A DNA stretch of 64,000 nucleotides from assembly GCA_013076295.1 (NCBI GenBank), contig RQOL01000906.1, forward strand, positions 248,001 through 312,000. Direction: 5' to 3'. Each line of letters starts with the position of its first letter. The first letter of the stretch is position 1. Below, one piece after another: positions 1-11,103 of the stretch. Source of the stretch: Sanderia malayensis (lineage: Eukaryota; Cnidaria; Scyphozoa; Semaeostomeae; Pelagiidae). The position numbers and the translations under genes are program-made. Below the pieces are notes generated by a model. That model saw only the letters and a list, made by a program, of their open reading frames with translations. It was not told where the DNA came from and did not search any database.

Positions 1-1540
1 TTCTCCCTTGGTCTGAGTTTTGTCTTTTTGCTACTGCACTCAGGTTTGCTGAACATCATGGTTTGCTTTCACTTCTTTCAAGCAGTGGCTAGGTTTACAG
101 CATAAAAATCCATCTCACATGGCCTTGATAATAACTGTTCCATCTGCAAAGTCAGTAATGACAGCAACACTTATGCTTCTCTGATAGATTCTAATCTGTC
201 CTTGCATCGTCCAATTCAGGTACACTGTTATGATTTTCTCACAAAGTTGAACAAAAAAATATTCTCAGATCTTGTCTCTGTATCAACATCGTATATTTAT
301 ACGCTTATTCTTCAACTAAAAATATACTTGTGATTACTGCGAGGAATGTACTTCCAAAGATACTCAAGAATGCGGCAAGCAATACCAAGTCAAAAGTGAA
401 TTATAAAAACAGCAACAAATTGCCACAATATCATAATTGTCTAACTTCCATGGCTCCATCTCCGTCTTAGAAAAAAATTAAACGTATTCTATGTCAGGAC
501 AACAACTAGTAGTATTCAATCTTCTTTCCATAAAACTTTTCTTTTTCATTAACTTTTCAGAATTCAGTTTTGGCTTCTGTTTACTGCTTTAGCCCTTTTT
601 CCAGCTATAGAATATCTCATAAACATCTTTACTTGCCAGTACCTCTTGTCCAGACAAAAACTCAAGGCAAAGATAATCAAATGGCTATTTCCCACTTGCT
701 TCGAAACCAACTGAACCACATTACAAGAAAACGCTATTTATATCAAGACTACAGGTGAAACAAAAATTTTAAACCGATTGAAAACAGTGTGGATATGAAC
801 GCAAGGAGAAATATTAATTATTCTTGTACTAACGGTAGTTGCCAAATACACTTATTCAATCCCGTGTGCTGTACGTCAAATTATAATTTGCTAATTTCAT
901 CATTTTAAACAATTGTAAAAACGCACTTAAATGCACAAATAAACAATAATACCTAAAAAGTTTCACGGCTCCTCCACCGCCTCATTACTGAAATACTGAG
1001 CGACAGTTGTGTTTGGTTTCTATTCTGTTACATTGTTACGGTAGATTAGATTGACTACTCTATCAATATCAAAAACTGAATATTAAAGTTTTAGAAACAT
1101 GTTCTCAAGATACAATGCTAAAGCAAGTAACTGAAGCATCATACGTAAATGAAAACGAAAAACAACCAGGATTAAAAACGAAAGAGGAATGCGGAAATAT
1201 GAAAATGCAGTGGAAGAAAAGATTGGAGATCGATAGATTTGCCAATCCAGCACAAAAAACTAACGGAATAGAACATAAAACAATTGTAGCTCAGTATCTC
1301 ACTGACAAGGGGTCGCAAAATTGTGTTGCTATTGTTTGTTTGCGCATTGCAGAGTGTTTTTATGAGGGTTAAAACAATGGAATTACAAAAATTATAAATA
1401 TTAATCAATAAACTGTTTAATACCAACACCAATGAGAAAATAAGAAAAATAACAAGGCAATGCAGAAATGATAAATTACTGCCAGCAAAAAACGTGTAAT
1501 TAAGTACACAACAGAACAACAAAATTAAACAAACCAAGGT
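1..1540. other. Non-coding stretch, no gene recognised
   Basis: AT-rich sequence with only short unsupported open frames. It lies downstream, on the minus strand, of the ZFYVE21-like exons, so missing 3' exons of that gene could lie here, but I could not identify one with confidence. Confidence 0.4.
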
Positions 1541-2126
1541 CCCGTTTAGACGGTACCCGTGGTCAAGTTTCTAGCCGATAAAGTTTTTTTATGTATAGGC
1601 ATTGTGCTTACACGAGATCAACCTATCCTTAGAAATATTTGTGCTGATAGCCATGCAAAAATACGCCCTGTTAGAAAGAGGATGAGTTGACAACTTGAGC
1701 GGACAAATATTTGCACGGTACCGTGTACAGCTTCCATCCGTATAAATTGGTACAAATAGCTGTACGAATTCATAAAGAGCTGAAAAAGCCAGGCAAGCAA
1801 GGCAGTTTGAAAATGTTGGAATTGGCACTCATAATTTAAAAGCAGTTTTTTGAAATTTACGACGAAACTTAACTTTCAGAAATAAAAAAAAAACATCGAA
1901 AATTTTATAAAAATCCGGACAGCAATTAATTTCACTCACAACACAAAAAATTGGACTTGGCCCAACAATTTATGGAAAAGCATACTGCGTATGACAATCA
2001 AAGAAAGCCAGCTGGCAAAAACCATGATGTGAATTGGAGGCCTATCCGTACAAATATTTGACCGGTACACATATCCGTACAAAAACTTGAATGGCTAAAA
2101 ACTTGACCAGTACTATGTACACGGGG
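1541..2126. mobile_element. MITE with imperfect ~40-bp terminal inverted repeats
   Basis: The left end (CCCGTTTAGACGG, then GGTCAAGTTTCTAGCC) is matched in inverted orientation by the right end (GGCTAAAAACTTGACC, then TACACGGGG). The interior has no coding potential and contains several degenerate copies of a GTACaaat/TTGaccGGTAC motif. No clear target-site duplication was found, so the superfamily is open. Confidence 0.55.
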
Positions 2127-2427
2127 CATAAGACAAGGTTAAATGTAATAAGCGCGACACTCTAATAATGGATTTGATTTGAAGAATTCGGCATCAAAAA
2201 CGCCTTCAATGACAATTGGTAAGCAAACCCTGAAATTAATTGCAGGTGACATCACATCGGTTTATCAAAATAACATATTTCTGCAAACAAAAATCGTGCA
2301 CAGAGGTACGAGGCATTATGCGCAACACTTTAATGTCAAAAACATAAAAACACAATTCTACATTCGTTTCAACTAAATTCTTCACAATAAGGAACAAAGT
2401 AATCTTAACAAAAAGAAAAAAACAAAC

Positions 2428-2741
2428 CTGCGAGGGGAAGGCTCCATTCTGCATCGAAAAATTAGGGGAGCAGAATCATCTACCAAAAACTCTGATCCTA
2501 AACAATTGAAGCATAAATAAAATTAAGGTGAATAAGCATTGAATCATGCAAAAATAATAAAACAAAACGTACCTTCCTCAAGAATACAAAGATGTTTCTC
2601 GTAGAATTCTTTTTCATATTGTGCAATGGGCAGGCATTCGTGACAAACTCGCTGTGGATCAATGAATGCAAGCCTTGGCAAAATGATTTTCTTTGAGCAG
2701 CATTGAGCACAAAATATCTTTCCACATCTTCGACAATGGTG
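2428..2741 (-). CDS. ZFYVE21: ZFYVE21-like FYVE zinc-finger protein, two internal exons
   Basis: Two adjacent minus-strand exons can be read. Exon a (2741-2573, 169 nt) follows an attcattaaag acceptor and ends at G|GTACG. It encodes most of a FYVE domain: HHCRRCGKIFCAQCC, then IDPQRVCHEC, then EFYEKHL. FYVE domains bind phosphatidylinositol-3-phosphate on endosomes through the basic RKHHCR-type motif and eight zinc-ligand cysteines; the first Cys pair would be on an upstream exon that I could not find. Exon b (2497-2428, 70 nt) follows ..gtttag and ends CGCAG|GTTTG; its product begins GSEFLVDDSAPLIFRC. The phase fits (1 nt carried over). The spacing FYVE, then EFYxKxL, then a FLV strand matches ZFYVE21, a focal-adhesion and endosome adaptor, better than other FYVE proteins. 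Upstream and downstream exons are unresolved. Whether the locus is intact is unknown. Confidence 0.72.
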
Positions 2742-2749
2742 CTTTAATG

Positions 2750-3900
2750 AATTAAAAAAATGATATTATGCAAACCATGGGAAATTGAGTTAAAAATTGC
2801 AGATAAAATCTTTGAAGTTGATTATGAAATTGATTATGACCTATGCAAATTTTGATTGCACCCTTTACTCCTCGCTGCCGTGAGCAATGTCGTTTCTAAG
2901 AAATAGGTAAACCTACAAATGATTCGTGAAAACACGCTGTGCAACCGAGACTCATAAGTTAAAATAGAAATCAAAAGCACAGAGAGAGAGCCAGACATCA
3001 ACAGTAACAGACGTAGGGCCCATGTACAGTCAACTTTGTGCGGACTTAGCGCAGTGATGGTAATTAATTGGAATGCGAGGAATCGAGAAATTTGCTCAAC
3101 GCTGAAAAGAAAAAGTTTTCATCATGCATTATTCATGTAACTGCCTGATGACAGTAATAAACGAAAACAGCATGGCTGGTTTTCGAAGCTCAGAACATAA
3201 AGATCAATATTATTATGAAGACGCACAGGAGGAGAAATGTTCTTGTGAATTATGCCCCTCCAATGGCAAGTACCATTGACCGTTATATTTTGGGCTCCAA
3301 GTGGCTCCACGTTTAAGAATGCCTCCTCCATCATTTCAGTCCTACATGTTTGAGAGACAGTACCCTGACGCCAATCTCATTTCTGCTTGCATTAATATAG
3401 ACAATGCAAAAGCAGTAAGCATAGTCCTTTTGTGAAACATTTTCTGTTGTTCTTCCAGAAAATAAACAATAGATAAGAAGAAAACATTTTCTTTTTTCGG
3501 CCATTTTTAATTGCATGCGTGATCTCAACCACAAAATGAAAGCAAAACTTGCCTTTTACCTTGCACAAAAGCGAATATGTTATTGGCAATGACAGGAGGA
3601 AGTAAAGTGTGTACCTCCTTGCTCTTTTGTTGATCTTTTGTTGTTTTTATTGCCATGGGGGCCTTGTGTTCGTCGTCAGAGAACTTGGAGCTCGCAAAGC
3701 ATTATGATTGGTGGAAAACGAGGCTAAAGTGATTACACGCAATTTTCCCCCAACAAAACTACATTGATTACGCTTCACGAATCGAAAAGGCATATTTAAT
3801 ATCATTAAAATAACATTGCACAGTGCTCACTGTATCTGGTCAAGAGCACAAAGTTGTTTTCAAAGAGATTGGAGATGAGAATAGCCAACGAAAAAGCGTT
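2750..3900. other. Probable intronic or 5' region of the ZFYVE21-like gene
   Basis: No exon could be proved here. A minus-strand open stretch ending at a G|GTAAAAG donor near 3558 has an ATG at 3654-3652 and a CCAATCA box on the same strand about 50 nt upstream. It could be a first exon, but it does not resemble the ZFYVE21 N-terminus and lacks the expected first CXXC pair. Confidence 0.25.
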
Positions 3901-4262
3901 CGGATATACACTTAATAAGCATAAGTTACGCACCACCTGATGAAAAATGACGTCTAAAAGTGGTTCGAGGCCTAAGCAAGAGAATTTACATAACGATTTA
4001 TAAGAACCAAACGGGTTTGGATAGCGAATTTATTTAGCAGAAATATACTCAAAATTTCCTAAATTTTCAAGTGAAAACCTAATTTAAAATAGATCATGTT
4101 GTTTTATAATAATATTAAAAGAAAACTGCTAAGAAGTCCCTTAAAGTGCCCCTACGGCTTTTCGTTATTTGCGAATTCAATAAAACTCTGTACGCTGACT
4201 TCAAATCTGAAAAGTATTTTTAAATCAGACCCGTAGTTCACGAGTTATAACGTGTGGAAGTG

Positions 4263-4974
4263 TGGACTTGCTACAAGTCTCTCTCGCTGAAAAACGGAAG
4301 AAGGGAAGAGCGAGAGAGACTTGTAATACTTGGCAGCCTTGGTTACTGGCTGGACAGAGCTCTGTCCAGTTGGCATCCTTTGACAAAAAGCCAATATCCA
4401 ATCATATGCTTAGAAATCACAATAATTTAAATGACTGTAAGGGGGTCACCTAACACAAAAGCGAGGCTCTGCACTCACTGTCAGCACTGTTCTTTCGCAA
4501 TGGCGGACACAAGCTTCGATGAAATAATTGAAAATGCTGCAAGTGTTCTGGGCTGCAATAAGCTTCGAGACTTCCAGCGGAGTGCTGCAGCTGGAATATT
4601 AAAAGGCCACGATGTTTTAGTTTCACAGCCTACTGGTTCCGGAAAGTCTCTTCCGGAAACTTTTCAGTTGTTGCCGTTTGTCGTGGTTAGGCCGATCGTG
4701 CAGATGCAGGCTACCAAACTTCGGGCCATGGGAATTGTTTGTTTAACATTAGATGATGAATTTGACTCTAAGTTATTCGATTCAGGAACGTTCAGATTGA
4801 TATTTACTTCACCCGAAGCAAAATTCAACAAAATTCACGACACAACCCCCGTCATTTTTGAAACGAAAGAGAGGCTCGATAACTCATGAATATTAATGAG
4901 CTGCCAAGTATTACAAGTCTCTTTCGCTTTTCCCTTCTTCCGTTTTTCAGCGAGAGAGACTTGTAGCAAGTCCA
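4263..4974. mobile_element. TIR transposon with 3-bp TSD (GTG) carrying a RecQ-like fragment
   Basis: The left terminus (TGGACTTGCTACAAGTC...) and the right terminus are near-perfect inverted repeats of about 75 bp (4263-4337 and 4900-4974). The flanks are GTG at 4260-4262 and GTG at 4975-4977, giving a 3-bp target-site duplication. The interior holds one open frame resembling the N-terminus of a RecQ helicase. Three-bp duplications and an associated SF2 helicase are known for Academ-type transposons. Assignment to that superfamily is an inference. Confidence 0.72.
4500..4889 (+). pseudogene. RecQ-like SF2 helicase N-terminal fragment
   Basis: A 129-codon frame starts at ATG 4500 in the context CGCAATGGCGG. 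It has a RecQ zero-type motif (LRDFQRSAAAGILKGHD) and a Walker A motif (SQPTGSGKS, about residues 44-52). Further on come a motif Ia-like stretch (IVQMQATKLRAMGI) and a strand reading LIFTSPE that matches the region after motif Ib. The segment between LLPFVV and the Ia-like part is shorter than in RecQ. The frame stops at TGA 4887-4889 before the DEAH box (motif II), so it cannot be an active helicase. It fills the interior of the TIR element, so it was captured or left after internal deletion of a larger autonomous transposon. Confidence 0.7.
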
Positions 4975-5858
4975 GTGGATGTGTCGATGTTTCACCATTT
5001 CCCTTGTCTCACTTTTAGGACAAGGGAAATGGCGATCGAGTCCGACTATGACATCATAGTAGGTGCTCCGTTCATTTTCCCGTACTGAAGCAACAAATAT
5101 GACATCGATTTTCTCTCACATGATGGGCTCGATATTTGTTTTTTTTGTCGTTGATGATTAGAAACAGGTCGGCGCATTATGGCATTAAAATTTGAAAGGC
5201 TTGTGATGAGATTGCAGCTGTGGGGAGGAATTACAAAATTCCCATGTAGTGGCTGCTTATTGTGCTCAATGGCGGCAGGCGTAGGCCTACATTTAGTATA
5301 ATAGATAGCGTGCTTTGTCGTGTCTCGTTATGTGTTTTCGTGGGTATTTGTGCAATTTTGGTGATCAGAATTGAATAGAAAGTTTCCATAAATTAAACAT
5401 TCTTAGTCGGATGGTAGTTCATGACAGTAGGGATTGCAGTGCGCAGGAATGCGAAGATGGCAAGGGGATAGGATTGATCGTATCATAGAGTAAAGCAGAC
5501 CGATGATAGTGATACCAATTTCGTGCCTCACTTTTCCCACTCTTTTGATATTGTATATATGGATGTTTATGTTCATCATTGAACTAAATATTTTATGAAT
5601 TTTTCGTTCACTTCAGGAAATTAAGGGACCTCTTTGCAGTTTTCTTTTAATATTATTATAAAACAATATCATATAGTTTAAATTATGCATTCACTTCCAA
5701 ATTTTGAGTATCTTTCTGCTGAAGAAATTGGTTATTGAAACCCACTTGGTATTTGCTACGTAAATTTTCTTGTTCAGGCCTAGGGACCACTTCTAGACGC
5801 CATTTTTCACCTGGTAGTGCGTAACTTCTGCTTAGTAATCGTGTTTTAGTATATTTAC

Positions 5859-7080
5859 AAGTGTCTCAAAGACACTAGGGCCAATCTAAACGAGAGATTA
5901 TTGAGTCTGTCCAAATCACAATGTTGCCTAATATGATGATGACGTGGATCAGACTTCAAATATTCTAAATTCATAGCAACATGGTCTCCCAACTGAGCAT
6001 TGAGCACTGCTGGGAGGTGGTATCAGAGGCTCTGAAGCTTATGAAAATTAAAAAGAGTTTAGGAAAAGTTATAAACAATAGCAATCTGTAACTTGAATAA
6101 CACCAGGTGGCCTGAATCTTAATTAAATGGTAAGTGGACCAAGCCTCATTTAGAGTCACAAACTGTGGTTGAAGCATCCACATATAGTGGACAGTGATGG
6201 GTTGCAACAACGAACACAATCTGAAACATGTCCCTCATGAAGAAAACAGAAGCATCGTAGGTAAAGAGTCTTCCTCCTGTTCGGAAGATCACAGGCAGAT
6301 GTGATGTGAGTTTGGCTAGCAATGGCATGTGATGCAACAGCAGGGACAAGATTGGTCTCTTGATAAGTTGACCAAGGCATTTGTGTTGCTGTTTCCGCTC
6401 TGTTTTTGCTGTTATAGTTGCGAGACCTCGGCAGCAGTGTGGTTGTTGGGCAACTCCTTTCCAAAGTTGACAACTGTAGTAGGATCATGTGTCAGGTCAA
6501 ATTGCACCTCCTTCACACAGACGAGAAAAAGGAAACCTTTCATGAACTGTTTGCACAACAAAGTCTCAAAAGCATGAAAAGGTTAGGTTCTGTATTAGGG
6601 AAGAGATCTTTCAATTGCCACAAAAAAGAGAAGAATCCTTTGCTGGCTTAGAAGTTGTTTCTTGAAATTACAAAAAGGACCACACCCAAATGGAGCACAA
6701 TATATATTACTAGAAAGTTCTCACCTCACTGAGTCCCAATCTGCAATAATAGAGTGTTTCCAAAACACAACCTATCTCAGTAAGACACCTGTTGGAGGTC
6801 TTGCACGAGCACGGCCCGGGCTATTCCCCAAAATCATTGGGCGTCTTGCTAAAAATCCTCACCCACTTTTGCAAGAACATCGGTCGTCATCAAGACCGGT
6901 GATTGAGACAAATTATTTCAAACTTGTAAGTTTTAAATCGAGTTCATTTTTATAGTTTATAAAACAACTGCATCCAAAAGTTATGCCCCCTTTAATCGGG
7001 GGTGTGACACACACTTACTGATTCAGAATAAATAAAGGTTGCTAGTGTGGCCCACCTTTACAGACTTCAGCATTATCTTC
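5859..7080. other. Unassigned sequence
   Basis: There are overlapping open frames on both strands around 6150-6650. The minus-strand one is Cys-rich near 6156-6300. None matches a family I can name, and the competing frames argue against a confident call. Confidence 0.3.
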
Positions 7081-8190
7081 ATTTTCACCTAGCTATGGTG
7101 GTCATTGAGCGGTGGATCGGTAATAACTCTAATTGCAGATTATCCGGACAGTTTCCATGAAGGATCTTGCGTGTCATAACTAACCTCTCGTATTTATGAT
7201 TCCTTAGACAGGCAACCAGTCACAAATACCTCCATCCTTCTATTTTTCATTTTCAATCCGAAACTTTAGTCTTGACTGTAATCTCTGGAAAGCGCTAAAA
7301 TTCCCATAACAAATATACTGCCATAATATGTTACCGTACCTTAGGTGGCTCTCAGTAAACGCAAAATTATGCTACTGCAGTTATCTTTAACTGAAGTAGC
7401 ATATCTTCTAGCTTCTGAATTGCAGAACAGCAACATTTTACCATAGTTTTAATCGTTTTATACTGATCTTTCCTGCTTAACTTTTCGTCAATATTGAGAG
7501 CAAGATACTTTGTTTTTGATACCCTATTTTCTTATGATTGACCTCGATATCTCTGAGCTCATTTAGGACATTTAGCTGCCCGCAATGGCCTATCACCATA
7601 AATTCGCTCTTGCCTGTGTTCAAGGTTATTTTATTTAGCGCATCTATTCTGCGACATTACCCACCTTCCTAATCAGAGAATCACTGTCAGTAGAAGAACA
7701 AGCAATGCTTGTATCGTAAACAACCTTGCAAACAACATTCAAAAAAGTTAAAATGTATGATGAAAAAAAGGGTCCCAAGCACGATCTCTGAGAAATGTCA
7801 CCGTTTAGGATATTTGTGGTTGAATTTTACCCAACAACATGACAGAATTGTTCTCTGTTTCTTAGGTATGATGTGATCCAGCAATGTGTTTCTCAGTGAC
7901 AGCAAGCGCTGATAGCTTCGTGAGGACAATAGCAAGGTTGATGGTGTCAAAAACTTTTTCAAGTCCAAACATACGCTCACATTTAATTTGCGTTCATCAA
8001 TACTTTTGAAACAGGTTTTCGTAATATTAAGCATAGAGGTTATTGGGCTATGCAAATTTCCGAAAAGGAAATTGACTTTTCGACAATAAATCATTTGTAC
8101 TACAAAAATCATAGAGCTGGTCATGCGCCAACTTCTCAATTAGCCAAGACAGAGCAGAGAGAACTGATATGCTAAAAAATAAATGAAAGA
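7080..8190 (-). pseudogene. Non-LTR retrotransposon reverse transcriptase, decayed (CR1/L2-like)
   Basis: Reading the minus strand through several frameshifts gives the normal order of a LINE reverse transcriptase: ISVLSALSWLIEKL near 8180, then NDLLSKSQF, then VCLDLKK/FDTINLAI (motif A region, near 7990). After that come a degenerate VPQG..LG region, LNTGKSEFMVIG (near 7610), NIDEKLSRKDQ (near 7490) and a thumb-like LRYGNILWQ (near 7330). The catalytic FADD box is not recognisable. The element has stops and at least three frame changes. It is probably the downstream part of the fragment at 10200-10360, separated by a Penelope-like fragment and a MITE. Confidence 0.65.
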
Positions 8191-8389
8191 ATAAAATACA
8201 ATTGGAGATTGACACATTTTTAATGACGTCTCGGGCCTATAGCCACTGTCAAGTGGAGGAAAAAGAGCATAGAGTCATGAACATAGAAAGAAAGAATTTG
8301 GTGTATGATAGATAGAATTGAAGCAAATGTGACGTGGAAAGAGAACAAGGAAGAGTAGGTGAAAAAAGAAAAGTAAGAAAAACACTATG

Positions 8390-9045
8390 AAGAAAAAATG
8401 TATATCAACAAAAATCATTGTAAATAGCATTGAAAACTGCTTACTGCGCCAATTAGGATGAAGGGCTTTTAAATTAAGAACAAGGAGCTTCGGAAACGTT
8501 TTTCGTTTAATAGAGTGGGTAGATGAATATAGAAGGCCAAGAATGGGCATGTCATTCGAAGAGCGTTCAGCTGAGTTAGAATGAAGGGAGATGTTGCTAC
8601 CAAGAGCGTCAGCGTACCTGGTATCCAAATGAACTCTTTTCGGACATTGCTGAGTTGGTGTGACGTTTCTCCAATATAAAGGGCGTGACATCTTGCACAA
8701 ATTATGCAAAAGATGAGGCAGAAAGAAGAGCAGGTGATATGGCACTTTATTTTCAATTGTTTATTATGATTGTGAATAATATTGCTTTGGTTAACGTGCA
8801 TGCAGGGGCATGTTCCAGGTGGATCAGCCCTATTGATGTTTGTGTGGGCGAGTGAATCTTTAAGGTTTTTGTAGCGTCAAAAGGCAATGAGAGGTGATTT
8901 GAAAATTTTCGGGTTTCAGGATTGTTGGTAAGGATGTTGAAATTTTTGTAGATTATGGTTTTGATCTTGCTGTTCATCAGGTGGAAGGTTAGGGTAAATG
9001 GAATTCTTTTGCTGTTGTTACTGTTATTGTTAATTTTGATCAACT
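8390..9045 (-). pseudogene. Penelope-like element C-terminal fragment with GIY-YIG endonuclease
   Basis: The minus strand gives, in order, the linker typical of Penelope-like elements (KRIPFTLTFHLMNSKIKTI near 9005-8955, then NPETRKF), then a CPC..H-like segment, then CARCHALYIGETSHQLS near 8690-8640. The last is a GIY-YIG nuclease core (LYIGET). It continues in another frame with LGSNISLHSN and SIKRKTFPKLLVLNLKALH, the helical end of that domain. Penelope-like reverse transcriptases carry this nuclease C-terminally and insert near single-strand breaks. The RT domain is missing and there are at least two frameshifts, so it is dead. Confidence 0.75.
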
Positions 9046-9049
9046 GTAA

Positions 9050-9575
9050 AGCCTCGTCTTGACAGAAAGTATGGAGTCACATCATGGACAAAAGTCGAAT
9101 CGTGTGTATCATGTCGTAAAACGTGAATCATGTCGTTGGATTTTAGGTCGACTCGTGGTTTTATCCCAAATCGACGACTCATGTCGTCGTTCATGTTATC
9201 GTGTCGTTAATAGATTTGATGAGTAGTCTCATTGTGTCGTCGATCACTTTTACTAATCAAAATTTTTGATTAGTTGATCAAATCAATGATCATAAAATAA
9301 ACGATTTGATTGACTTTGCATTGTATGTGCGCTTGTGATGTCTCCACTTGCCAGGGAGATTGCAAAAATATTAAGGACCTGCAAAGCCTGGAAGAGATTG
9401 AATCATCACCAACTAATGTCAATCGACCATCACCGTCCAATCTCTGCCCAGGCCTACCCTTGGATGGGAAGCTGCTTCACTGTACAATATTGTACAACAC
9501 AGTGGATAATAAATCCCCGTGATCTGAGATGGAAAAAGGAGCACATTTGATTGGCTTTAGATTGAAAATCATAAT
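9050..9575. other. Low-complexity GTCGT-rich stretch and non-coding DNA
   Basis: From about 9080 to 9240 the sequence has recurrent ATCATGTCGT/GTCGTCG words in degenerate array form. The rest shows no recognisable gene. Confidence 0.4.
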
Positions 9576-9581
9576 TGTTTA

Positions 9582-10021
9582 CCGTAAATGACGAAATTAG
9601 CGCCCCCTGCCAAATAACCGCCCCTGCCGAATAAGCGCCCCCGGGATGAAGGCAATTTTTGTAGTAAGCGCCCCTGCTTGAATAAGCGCCCCCTAAACAA
9701 ACGGAGCGCTTATTTGAATATAGAAAAAACAACGAATTTTATTGTCAAGATGTATTTCAATATACTTAAAAACAAGAAATTACTTTATAATTGGTCCTTT
9801 AATGATCTTGGCCTCCTCCTTAAAGCCAACTCAAACTGAGAATATTTCTCTTTAATGTTCGAAATTTCAAAGACAACTGGAAATAAACTTTCTCCGTTAC
9901 ATTGTTTGAGCAAAAATTAATAAGCGCCCCTGCTGAATTAACCGCCCCCGCTGAATTAGCGCCCCCTCTAAAAGTTTATTTTTTAAATAAGCGCCCCGGG
10001 CGCTAATTTCGTCATTTACGG
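9582..10021. mobile_element. MITE, TA target duplication, ACCGTAAATgACGAAATTAGCGCCC family
   Basis: The two ends are perfect inverted repeats over about 25 bp (CCGTAAATGACGAAATTAG at the left, its complement at 10003-10021), flanked by TA at 9580-9581 and 10022-10023. The interior carries repeated aaTAAGCGCCCC words in both orientations. A related element sits at 43599-43862, where an empty-site paralogue supports TA as the duplication. Fragments lie at 31227-31510 and 36839-36862. No coding capacity. Confidence 0.75.
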
Positions 10022-10199
10022 TAAGCAGATACAGCGAAGGTGGCGTAGTTGTAAATAAGGAATAGAATCTTTGCATTTCTGAGGATGGGATGAGTAGTAG
10101 TTGAGAAAACAACAAGCATCCGTTTCCTTGCAGTATATTTACGTAGAGATAATATTTCCAGTAGTTGATAAAAGAAGGTCAAAGAAGGGAGGCTGTCTT

Positions 10200-10360
10200 T
10201 ACTGATGGTATGTCTAAATTGTAGAGCAGGATAAAAAGATATTCAATAGAATCTTTATGGGAATTTTGTCTGGCCAAGTCGATTTTGAGTTTTTCAGACC
10301 AATGATGGCTTTCCTCACATAGCTGGCACCAAACTGCTTAAATTGAAGTTTTGATGCGTT
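10200..10360 (-). pseudogene. Non-LTR reverse transcriptase N-terminal fragment
   Basis: The minus strand near 10318-10245 reads VRKAIIGLKNSKSTWPDKIP. This corresponds to the V.KAI..LK..KS.GPD.IP motif that opens the RT domain of LINE elements. Flanking sequence is frameshifted. It may be the upstream part of the RT at 7080-8190. Confidence 0.5.
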
Positions 10361-10566
10361 TTTGTTACTTCCTTCCAAATATTGCAAAGGGTTCTTATTT
10401 TGCTATTGCTCGATATTACTTGCAAGATTTGAACCTAGAGTTACAAAATGCTCATGCAATGCTTCAGCAATCCAATCTGGTTGGGATGGTCAGGCTTTTT
10501 GCCTTGGGAATTCACAGCACATAAAGAAAAAATTTAGATATTTAACTAAAGAAGACATTTGGATAT

Positions 10567-11085
10567 TTAGCTGGGGGTCATCCCTCATTTCGCTCGCCCC
10601 AGCCTGCCAAGTAAAAAAACTATTTCTGGTTGGCGTGCTTTGCTTGCTGCATTCACTTACGCTCATGCCCCTTCCAACCAAATGTGCAATGGATTGGCTC
10701 GCTACGCTCACTTGAGTATATATTTTCAAGATCGGTTGACTGGTTGGCGCCCTTTGCGCGCTACATTCAGTGACACTATTGACCCTTCCGACCCCACATA
10801 CAATGGATTACGCTCGCCTGAGTATCAATTATCAAACCATGTTAACTGGGTTGCACGCCTTGTGCGCTGCATTCGCTAATGCACATGCCATTTCTGGACC
10901 CATGTACAAGGGTTTGGCTCACTCTGCTCGCCTGAGAATCCTGTATCATTATTTGTTTATTAATGCTTGGGTTTTTTTATATTAGGCCAAAGCGTTGAAG
11001 CATGCCAAGAAGGTCGCTTATTACAAGTTTTTTACCCAAAAAAGAAAACAAAGCTGTCACCTGTTTACACAATACTTCATTGTTT
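10567..11085 (-). repeat. CTAG-ended repeat family, partial copy (R-e)
   Basis: It carries three degenerate units of the roughly 90-95-bp tandem module seen at 18720-19160, with the words GCGCACTTtGTGCGC, TCGCTnACGCTCATGCC and TAGCTCGCTGCGCTCGCCTG. It is followed by the family's AGGCCaAAGCGTTG segment near 10985. It then joins the S repeat at 11104. Confidence 0.5.
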
Positions 11086-11103
11086 CGGGTGGAGTGAATT
11101 GTT

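Larger units (their letters stand above)
3902..5858. repeat. Large inverted repeat (about 240-bp arms) enclosing the RecQ-fragment transposon
   Basis: The left arm (about 3902-4148) and right arm (about 5622-5858) are reverse complements at roughly 75-80% by eye. Shared blocks include AGTTACGCAC, GAAAAATGACGTCTA, and TTTTATAATAATATTAAAAG next to GAAAACTGC. The arms enclose the 712-bp TIR element at 4263-4974 plus about 640 bp of unassigned sequence (4978-5620) with no recognisable coding content. The outer boundaries and target duplication are unclear. This may be an older foldback element invaded by the inner one. Confidence 0.6.

Noticed and set aside
3558..3720. First exon of the ZFYVE21-like gene
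   Set aside because: Open frame with a donor site and CCAAT box, but no similarity to the family N-terminus. Kept only as a possibility.
6156..6488. Cys-rich minus-strand frame
   Set aside because: Competing open frame on the other strand, no recognisable spacing of a zinc domain, no splice evidence.
9454..10115. Gly/Ala/Leu-rich frames reading GAYS and GRLI repeats
   Set aside because: Translations of the GCGCCCC-rich MITE ends.
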